Origin: CAYUNT01 sp964446285
Lineage (GTDB): Bacteria; Sumerlaeota; Sumerlaeia; SLMS01; CAYUNT01
Direction of reading: 5' to 3'
NCBI GenBank assembly: GCA_964446285.1
Contig: CAYUNT010000154.1
Location: 1 to 11,066 of the forward strand
DNA length: 11,066 nucleotides
Shown one piece after another: positions 5,715 to 11,066 of this stretch. How positions within the stretch are numbered: the first letter of the stretch is position 1; every line of letters begins with the position of its first letter. Position numbers and translations under genes: made by a program. The notes below the pieces were generated by a model. It made no database searches, was not told the origin of the DNA, and saw only the letters and a list, made by a program, of their open reading frames with translations.

Positions 5715-7786
5715 TCCCCGGCCTCCTTGCTCTTCCTGCCACCGCTGTTGTGTTCCTCGGGCACACTAGACTGCGTGTTTGCAGCAGCCGCCGGTTCAGC
5801 CGATTGATTCGCCTTGGCGATTACCTCGTCGATTCTCTTTTCCAATCCTGTCATCGCGTGCCGAGCCGCAGCCTTCCGGCGAAGTGGTGAACCGCGCACT
5901 GCTGAAAAGATTGCATGTCTGGCCATCGGGGCAAAGACCGCAAGCAGAAATCCTTTGTCGTCGCTTGTTCTGCCGGGGCGGGAAAGAGCGGATCGAATTT
6001 GCCATTCCCGATCCGGAGTAAGGAGGGTAAGCGCGGAGTCAATCTCTGGATGTTCTCGCTTCCGATCAGGTTTCTTCCACTCTTGAGCATCCACCGCGAG
6101 TTTCAGCATGCTGAATAGCAATTTGCTGATCTGCTCTGATTGATCTGCTCTCTTTTCGGATGAACGATCCGGGAGCGAAATGGCAACAACGTCGTGGCAG
6201 GCGTAAATACCCGACTGCAAGTCCGCGACGACTGGCCCTATTGTGATATTTGTGCCTTGGGGATCGTTCGGTGAGGCAGCTATAAATGCGCGCTTCCATG
6301 CTTTAGCTTGCTCTGCCACATTCTTGCCTGCTACCGGAAACGCGATTGGCTCCTTCTCCTTTAAAAGATGGGGGTCTCCCGGCCAAAATTTCTTTTTTTG
6401 TGGTTTTTCCGCCATGAGTGCTTCTTTTTCTTTCATGCTTGGCTTGCGTGTGATTTTCTTGAATGCCTCCTCATTGTTTTGCATAATGAAGCAAATCATT
6501 TTCGCCAGCGCACATGCATGGTTGGTGGGCACCCCATCTAGGCTCAGCATTTGAATTTCTGCGGCAAGGGGATCCGGACACATATTGCACAACTCGTTCA
6601 ATCGGGTATTGTAGATCAGCCAGGCGGCATTTGCTGCCTTTTTCGCTGCAGGGTCATCCTCTTTACAGCCCAAGGTTGTTAAGCATCGCTTTGTTAGGTG
6701 AGCGAAATACTTAGCTTCGTTCAGCAGGATTTCTTCCGCCACGGGATTTCTGCTTTCCCATAGCGAAACAAATGACTGGGCAATCTCCTCGGCTTGGTCC
6801 ATACTTGCGGGCACATTGCATTGCGCTGATCTGCATGCGTTCCGAAGATCATCCATGCGCGACAGAATCAATGGTATCGCATCGAGCACAGGCTTTACTT
6901 TAGCATGCTTTGCGATAAATCCTCGGTTCTTGAACGCTTTTTGCACCTGTTTTGCGAATGCTTGGTCATCGTTGAGCGGCGTGGGCCAACCCGGCGCAAA
7001 GCGAAGCTGACGAATAAGCCTTTTGCTGCATCCGCAATTTGCGCAATTACCTTCGCCTTCAATCATACCCAACCACATTTTGCGAGGTCTCCATGCCAAT
7101 AATGATACGGCCCCGAAAGGTTGCTCAGGCTCCGCTGGCTCAATCCAAGGGGGAGGTGTATTTTCCGAAGATGCGTCGGCAAGACAGCGCCCAAGGGTAT
7201 GCAAAAGAGAGCGAAGTTCCGTCATTAAATACACACTTGAGGGGGGATTGACAGACGATGGATAACCGCCATTTGCTGGTGCCCATACCGAAAAACGCAG
7301 AATTCCTAAAGCACAACATGCGGGGCAAAGACCATAAGAACCATCATGGACGATATGACGGATGTGATTCACTGAGTCCGCACGAGGAAACTCCGGCAAC
7401 AGCTCGCCGATAGGCTTCATTTTCTTTTCAGGAAGATTGCGAATTTCTGCGTTCTGATAGAACCGCTTCCCCTCACCCAGGAGATTGAAGCATTCGCGGT
7501 GGGCGGGTTCATTGAGTTTGGAGAACCAAGTCTCGGGAAAGCCATCGCGCGGAAGAGTGTTTTTGTCTTCAGGCGGATTGCCTTGGCACCAATAGAGCAG
7601 CGCCAGCAGAAACCGCAGTATCGCCACGCGGTCCATGGGGTTGGAGGCGGCGATTTGGCGGATTTTCCCAGCGTCCTTCAGCGCGTCGAGAATTCCCACG
7701 CGTTTATACGTGCCATCGCGGTAGAGGACGGGTATCCATTCCGCATCCAGCAAATTGAAATTCTTGTCCTGTTCTGGAAAATCCAT
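5711..7786 (-). CDS. cse1: Cas8e (Cse1), PAM-reading subunit with large insertion
   Basis: Cas8e reads the PAM in Cascade and, in ordinary type I-E, docks Cas3. The N-terminus FNLLDAEWIPVLY is the classic Cse1 opening. Two Cys pairs, Cys154-x-x-Cys157 (GLCPACCALGILRF) and Cys248-x-x-Cys251 (NCANCG), match the zinc site of the family; ANGGYPSSVNPPSS (171-184) is the loop following the first pair. FWPGDPHLL (467-475) aligns with WPHPHSP of E. coli, and a C-terminal helical bundle follows to about 660, then a disordered tail. Total length is 691 against 502 in E. coli. In E. coli about 30 residues separate the second Cys pair from the WPHPH motif; here about 215 do, so an insertion of roughly 190-200 helical residues (about 264-466) sits there. 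A GGAGG lies five bases before the ATG. The middle of the gene is A+T-rich compared with cas1. Confidence 0.92.
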   Translation of the reverse strand: MDFPEQDKNFNLLDAEWIPVLYRDGTYKRVGILDALKDAGKIRQIAASNPMDRVAILRFLLALLYWCQGNPPEDKNTLPRDGFPETWFSKLNEPAHRECFNLLGEGKRFYQNAEIRNLPEKKMKPIGELLPEFPRADSVNHIRHIVHDGSYGLCPACCALGILRFSVWAPANGGYPSSVNPPSSVYLMTELRSLLHTLGRCLADASSENTPPPWIEPAEPEQPFGAVSLLAWRPRKMWLGMIEGEGNCANCGCSKRLIRQLRFAPGWPTPLNDDQAFAKQVQKAFKNRGFIAKHAKVKPVLDAIPLILSRMDDLRNACRSAQCNVPASMDQAEEIAQSFVSLWESRNPVAEEILLNEAKYFAHLTKRCLTTLGCKEDDPAAKKAANAAWLIYNTRLNELCNMCPDPLAAEIQMLSLDGVPTNHACALAKMICFIMQNNEEAFKKITRKPSMKEKEALMAEKPQKKKFWPGDPHLLKEKEPIAFPVAGKNVAEQAKAWKRAFIAASPNDPQGTNITIGPVVADLQSGIYACHDVVAISLPDRSSEKRADQSEQISKLLFSMLKLAVDAQEWKKPDRKREHPEIDSALTLLTPDREWQIRSALSRPGRTSDDKGFLLAVFAPMARHAIFSAVRGSPLRRKAAARHAMTGLEKRIDEVIAKANQSAEPAAAANTQSSVPEEHNSGGRKSKEAGE

Positions 7787-7851
7787 TGCCGCCTCCCGCT
7801 TCTCGTTTTGTCTGAATCTGCCCGCAATTGTCTTGGAATGGAGGGCTTATC

Positions 7852-7884
7852 AGGCACTAACTATCTTTTTCATAAGTAGTGCCT
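7852..7884. repeat. Perfect 8-bp inverted repeat on a stop codon
   Basis: AGGCACTA (7852-7859) and TAGTGCCT (7877-7884) are exact reverse complements around a 17-base loop. The left arm contains the TAG stop of the small ORF at 7857-8102, and the structure lies about 65 bases before cse1. On the plus strand it is followed by TTTTCC, a weak terminator-like tail in the wrong direction for the cas operon. It could be an operator or attenuator for cse1, or the end of an inserted element. Confidence 0.4.
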
Positions 7885-8102
7885 TTTCCCGAAGCAAGCA
7901 AAATTGGTTTATTTACTTTTAATAGCCCCATAATGTCCAAAGCAGAACGACTGCCTTTTCGAGAAATCGGCGGCGCCTGAAGGCACGCATAGGCTGCCTC
8001 ATCCCCGTCAACGATGGCGGCGCGGACATGGATGGGATTCCCGATTTCGCTGAGGGCAGGGATATTTATGGTCAGGGACTTCAGGCGAAGGAAGGTGGCC
8101 AT
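7857..8102 (-). CDS. Small unassigned ORF upstream of cse1, weakly HPr-like
   Basis: This is an 81-residue ORF in the same direction as the cas operon, ending about 70 bases before cse1. I choose the internal start MATFLRL: GGAAA precedes it by about 4 bases, whereas the longer reading frame to 8213 starts inside the transposase relic. There is no signal peptide, no membrane segment and only one Cys. It shows weak resemblance to the phosphocarrier HPr: PIHVRAA recalls the phosphorylated-histidine site LHARPAA, and 28 residues on (31 in HPr) SRSALDIMGLL recalls the regulatory-serine segment KSILGLLSL. The last helix of HPr would be missing. The match is by eye and may be chance; the ORF could be a broken gene. 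It stands where cas3 would be in a standard type I-E locus but has no HD, DEAD or helicase motif. Confidence 0.4.
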   Translation of the reverse strand: MATFLRLKSLTINIPALSEIGNPIHVRAAIVDGDEAAYACLQAPPISRKGSRSALDIMGLLKVNKPILLASGKGTTYEKDS

Positions 8103-8160
8103 TACATTTCCATCATCGCCTGGGGCCGGATCGCGAGCGAATGGCGCAACCCGTCCGTGA

Positions 8161-8676
8161 ACGGCGGCGCGCCGGGGCGACTCGCTGTCGGGCGCAATCG
8201 GGCGGGCGCACATGCGCTATTCGCGTTTCATCAACCGCTGCCGGGAGCGGTCCGGGCATCTATGGTCGAATTGTTTTTACTCGACGCCGCTTGATGAATC
8301 GCATCTGTGGGCGGCGGTAAAGTATGTCGAGTTGAACCCGGTTCGTGCTCGGATCGCCGATGCACCGGAGGACAACGCTTGGTCGAGCGCGCGGGCGCAC
8401 GCCTCGGGCGAAATCGATTCGCTGTTGTCGCCCGAGCGTCCATTTCCTGGGCCTGTAAGCAATTGGTCCGAGTGGCTGGCCGAGGGGCTTGACGAGGAGA
8501 CGGCGCAACGGATACGCCAAAACACGTATACGGGCCGCCCGACGGGATCGAAGTCGTTTATCGAGCGATTGGAATCGCGATTGGGCCGAATCCTGCTTCC
8601 GCTTAAACGCGGCCGAAAACCTTCGAGAAATAAAGGAGCGAACCGAAAAACAGGCCGGAAAGGGCGAAAAGAATAA
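8161..8676 (+). pseudogene. REP-associated tyrosine transposase, 3' fragment
   Basis: The open frame from just after a stop at 8158-8160 matches the second half of REP-associated (Y1, IS200-like) tyrosine transposases, which move or process REP sequences by single-strand transposition. Recognisable in order: DSLSGAIGRAHMRYSRFINR, GHLW, STPLDESHLWAAVKYVELNPVRAR, DNAWSSARAH, and a basic Lys/Arg tail. The Tyr of MRYSRF may be the catalytic tyrosine. The N-terminal half with the HUH (NHxH) metal site is absent; the sequence before 8161 in all three plus frames shows no such motif, and there is no proper start. It is therefore a truncated, inactive remnant. The break lies within 60 bases of the small ORF upstream of cse1, marking a rearrangement border of the cas locus. 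Confidence 0.8.
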
Positions 8677-8678
8677 CC

Positions 8679-8722
8679 TGTCCCCGATTTTCCCGATTTT
8701 TATGTCCCCGATTTTGAAAATC
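8679..8722. repeat. Direct repeats and palindrome after the transposase relic
   Basis: TGTCCCCGATTTT occurs twice exactly (8679-8691 and 8703-8715), 24 bases apart, with a partial copy TCCCGATTTTT (8691-8701) between them. The second copy runs into the palindrome GATTTTGAAAATC (8710-8722). The repeats begin three bases after the transposase stop and are probably the right-hand end sequence of that element. Both flanking genes converge here, but there is no clear terminator hairpin. Confidence 0.5.
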
Positions 8723-8786
8723 TTACCCGGGATTGCGTTTTGTTCCCGTATTTCGTGGGGAAAATTCCATCGTCATAATTGGGCGA

Positions 8787-9878
8787 TCATTGGTAGCGGC
8801 CGAATTCCTGGTAGGCGGCGAAAAGGGCGAGGACGTTTTCGATTGGCGTGTCCACCTGGATGTTGTGGGCAGTGCAGAAAATAAATCCGCCGCCCGGCCC
8901 CAGAGTCGCAAACCGTTCACGCACCTCAGCACGCACATCTTCCGGCGTTCCGAGCGGCATTGTCTTCTGAATCGAAATCGAGCCGTGGAACGTCAGACGG
9001 TCGCCAAAGCGGCGTTTGAGTTCGCGCCGGTCCATGTTTTGCACCTCGGGTTGGACGGGGTTCAAGATGTCCAGGCCGCACTCGATCATGTCGGGAATGA
9101 TGGGCATGATCGATCCGCACGAGTGATGCGCTACCTTGCAGCCGTATCGGTGCCCGAGTTCGATCAGCGCCTTGAAATTGGGCCGCAGCATTTCGCGCCA
9201 CACATCGGGCGCAACGAGCAGGCTGCTTTGCGCGCCGAAATCGTCGCCCATCATGAAGATGTCGATTTCGCCCCCGGCGGCTTCGAGCGTGCGCCGTGCA
9301 TATTCGAGGTAAAACGCCGCAATCCGGTCGAAAAGATACTGCGCGATCTCGGGATTCACCACCATGTCCATCAGGATGTCGGCCACGCCGCGCAAATACA
9401 TCGCTGGCTTGAGTTGCGCGCAGCGATTCATGCGATCGCCCATGAAGATCGCGCACTTGCCCGCAGCGCGAACCTTGGCCGCCTGTTCGCGAACGCATGA
9501 GTAGTCAAACCAATCCGGATTGGGCCATTTGGGATAGGCCTGAACTTCCTCCAGCGTCATGTCTTTCAACGGCGGCTCGCACGCCTCGCGGTAGCTGGCT
9601 TTGTGTTCGCCCGCGCCAACCTCGACCCGGATGCGCGGAACACCCCACAAATCCTCGACCGAGCCATCCGGCCGCGTAGTGAGTTCGGGACCGATATATT
9701 GCGGGCCTGGAATATATCGAAAATCCACATCAAAGTGCTGGAGCAATTCCTCTTCGGACGAAAAACGAAGCGTCTTGAGCAGTTTCGCGGTGATCTCGCC
9801 CGAGGCCCAGTAGTCAATGGGGACGCGGTCCGGTTCTTGATGCGCAAGAGCGAGTTGCACGCGTTCGCGCGAGTTCAT
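8787..9878 (-). CDS. Uroporphyrinogen decarboxylase (URO-D) family protein
   Basis: This is a 363-residue URO-D-fold protein. It belongs with the methyltransferase-like branch (MtaA/CmuA-type) rather than true HemE: it carries His252-Ser-Cys254 (HHSCGSIMP) and a later Cys335 (GGFIFCTAHN), the spacing of zinc ligands that bind a methyl-acceptor thiol in corrinoid methyltransferases. The N-terminus MNSRERVQLALAHQEPDRVP is the typical opening of this family; DVDFRYIPG and MGDDFGAQ are also typical. Substrate cannot be told. An AAGGAG sits 10 bases before the ATG. It follows the MFS transporter gene by 31 bases and is probably co-transcribed with it, so it may act on an imported compound or simply share regulation. 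It converges with the transposase relic and has no link to the cas genes. Confidence 0.85.
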   Translation of the reverse strand: MNSRERVQLALAHQEPDRVPIDYWASGEITAKLLKTLRFSSEEELLQHFDVDFRYIPGPQYIGPELTTRPDGSVEDLWGVPRIRVEVGAGEHKASYREACEPPLKDMTLEEVQAYPKWPNPDWFDYSCVREQAAKVRAAGKCAIFMGDRMNRCAQLKPAMYLRGVADILMDMVVNPEIAQYLFDRIAAFYLEYARRTLEAAGGEIDIFMMGDDFGAQSSLLVAPDVWREMLRPNFKALIELGHRYGCKVAHHSCGSIMPIIPDMIECGLDILNPVQPEVQNMDRRELKRRFGDRLTFHGSISIQKTMPLGTPEDVRAEVRERFATLGPGGGFIFCTAHNIQVDTPIENVLALFAAYQEFGRYQ

Positions 9879-9909
9879 CGTATCGTTTCTCCTTCGCTAT
9901 GCAATTGGG

Positions 9910-11066
9910 CTAGTGCTTGGCGGCTTGAGGGCCAGCCTTCCAGATCAGGCAGGCCATTGCCGCGCCGGCGAGGGCCGCAATGCCAAACACGGAAAATGTG
10001 ACGGAATACCCGCTGGCGTCTATCATCTTTCCCGCGCCCCACCCGGCAAGCGAAGCGCCGATATAACCGATGCTGTCAATGAATCCCGCCGCGCCTGAAG
10101 CGCCGCTCCTCTTGCCGAAATCCTGGGCCGCGTGCCCGACCATCAGGATATGCGGTCCGTAGGTGCAAAAGCCCACAAGCGCTACTATGGCTACCACGAG
10201 CGCCGTGTTTTCTGCGTGAATGTGCGGGAACCAGAGCGATAGCAACCCGAGCGCGGCGAGAAGCATCGCAATCACCGGTGCGCGGCGTCCGCCAAAGAAA
10301 CGGTCCGTGGCCCATCCTGCCGCGAGGGCGCCGAGCGATCCGGCCAGCGGATGGATGCAGATTTTTATCATCTTGCCCAGGCCGGCTGACGATGTTGCCG
10401 CGGCGCCTTTGCTCGTTTGCGCGTCGAGGAATGCGGGCATCCAGTTCACAAATCCATACCGGTTGAGGTCGAGCATGAAAAACACGCCGGCCACAAGCCA
10501 CAGATATGGATTGGCAAGTGTCGCAAGGAGGTTTTGCCGGAGGGTGCGCCGTTCGCCACCCGAAAGAGAGCGGACCGTCGCTGCCGCTGTCTGAGCCTGC
10601 GCCGCGGATTTATCCAGGGAAGGGGAGGCGTCGGATTCGTCCGAGATGGGCGGCAGATTCACATCGGCGGGGCTGTCGCGGACAACCATATAAAAGCACA
10701 GGCTGATTGCGCCGAGAATCACTGACGGAACGAGGAACGCCAGGCGCCAGTCGCCGCCCAACCTTCGCACAAAATCGCCCGTGAGAAAGATGGCCAGCAG
10801 GCTCGCGACGGCAGCGCCAAGTTGATAGCAGGTGCCGAGCAGTCCCATGACTTTGCCGCGGCCCTTAACGGGAAACCATTGTGCCATCAGGCGAACCATC
10901 GGCCCCCAGCCCATGGATTGGAAGAATCCGTTCGCGCCCCAAAATACGATGAGCAAGGTCAGAATCAGGCTGTGATCCGGCGCGGCGGCGGATGCGGCGG
11001 AACCGGCAGCCGTTGTGTCTCCAACGGGAATGGCAAATAAAACCAGCGCAAAAACGCAGAGGTTCA
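9910..11066 (-). CDS. MFS transporter, organophosphate-antiporter-like, 5' end outside window
   Basis: The reading frame stays open to the right edge, so the N-terminus (roughly the first 70-80 residues) is missing; about 384 residues are visible. The segment WGANGFFQSMGWGPMVRLMA followed by WFPVKGRGK matches the GlpT/UhpT (OPA) signature, in which two Arg in the pore bind phosphate and an RG turn follows helix 4. About ten hydrophobic helices can be counted, with the usual charged central loop (around the PADVNLPP to GGERRTLRQN region) between the two halves. By family it would exchange an organic phosphate or sugar phosphate for phosphate, or act as a sensor; the substrate is unknown. The stop is TAG, 31 bases before the URO-D gene. 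An internal TTG near 10956 is not a plausible start, because conserved transmembrane sequence continues upstream of it. Confidence 0.85.
   Translation of the reverse strand, partial: NLCVFALVLFAIPVGDTTAAGSAASAAAPDHSLILTLLIVFWGANGFFQSMGWGPMVRLMAQWFPVKGRGKVMGLLGTCYQLGAAVASLLAIFLTGDFVRRLGGDWRLAFLVPSVILGAISLCFYMVVRDSPADVNLPPISDESDASPSLDKSAAQAQTAAATVRSLSGGERRTLRQNLLATLANPYLWLVAGVFFMLDLNRYGFVNWMPAFLDAQTSKGAAATSSAGLGKMIKICIHPLAGSLGALAAGWATDRFFGGRRAPVIAMLLAALGLLSLWFPHIHAENTALVVAIVALVGFCTYGPHILMVGHAAQDFGKRSGASGAAGFIDSIGYIGASLAGWGAGKMIDASGYSVTFSVFGIAALAGAAMACLIWKAGPQAAKH

Noticed and set aside
7787..7935. Promoter of the Cascade operon
   Set aside because: A+T-rich words occur near 7898-7935, but no -35/-10 pair with proper spacing could be supported.
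8028..8160. N-terminal half of the transposase in another plus frame
   Set aside because: The frame has a GRIASEW word faintly like some transposases, but it lacks the NHxH motif and belongs to a different subfamily pattern; more likely the shadow of the minus-strand small ORF.
1..11066. CRISPR array
   Set aside because: No regularly spaced 28-29-base repeats were found by reading all non-coding stretches; the array must be outside the window or lost.

Overview
The window is dominated by a minus-strand type I-E CRISPR-Cas operon of unusual build. In transcription order (right to left) it reads cas8e/cse1, cse2, cas7e, cas5e, cas6e, then cas1. The Cas5 subunit carries an HNH nuclease domain on its C-terminus, and no cas3 is present in the place where type I-E loci normally have it. 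The natural reading is a Cascade whose own HNH domain, not a recruited Cas3 helicase-nuclease, cuts target DNA. HNH-bearing, Cas3-less type I variants have, to my knowledge, been reported from large-scale metagenome mining, so the architecture is rare rather than entirely new. This locus adds features of its own: Cas8e has an insertion of about 200 residues, Cas6e and Cas7 are enlarged, cas1 has no cas2 after it, and no CRISPR array is in the window.

Layout. 1-275 has no gene: an imperfect inverted repeat followed by a stretch resembling a dispersed intergenic repeat. 276-1304 is cas1. 1305-1458 is a gap with the strong cas1 Shine-Dalgarno and a promoter- or leader-like motif. 1459-7786 is the Cascade operon, with 4-base ATGA overlaps (cse1/cse2, cas7/cas5) or 2-16 base gaps. 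7852-7884 is a perfect 8-bp inverted repeat on the stop codon of a small unassigned ORF (7857-8102). 8161-8676, on the plus strand, is the 3' part of a REP-associated tyrosine transposase gene that has lost its 5' half, followed by short direct repeats. 8787-9878 is a uroporphyrinogen-decarboxylase-family protein. 9910-11066 is an organophosphate-antiporter-like MFS transporter that runs off the right edge. The last two probably form one minus-strand operon unrelated to CRISPR.

How it works together (inference from family knowledge). Cas6e cuts the CRISPR transcript; Cas7 polymerises on the guide; Cas5-HNH caps its 5' end; Cse2 lines the belly; Cas8e reads the PAM. The HNH on Cas5 would be placed near the PAM-side end of the R-loop. 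Cas1 would acquire spacers, but its partner Cas2 and the array must lie outside the window or be lost.

Organism. A bacterium with a fairly G+C-rich genome. The UroD-family/MFS pair, the REP transposase relic and the dispersed repeat at the left edge are reminiscent of Planctomycetes/Verrucomicrobia/Lentisphaerae-like or Hydrogenedentes-like metagenome genomes. This is a low-confidence guess. Base composition is uneven: cas1 is very G+C-rich, while the middle of cse1 is A+T-rich.
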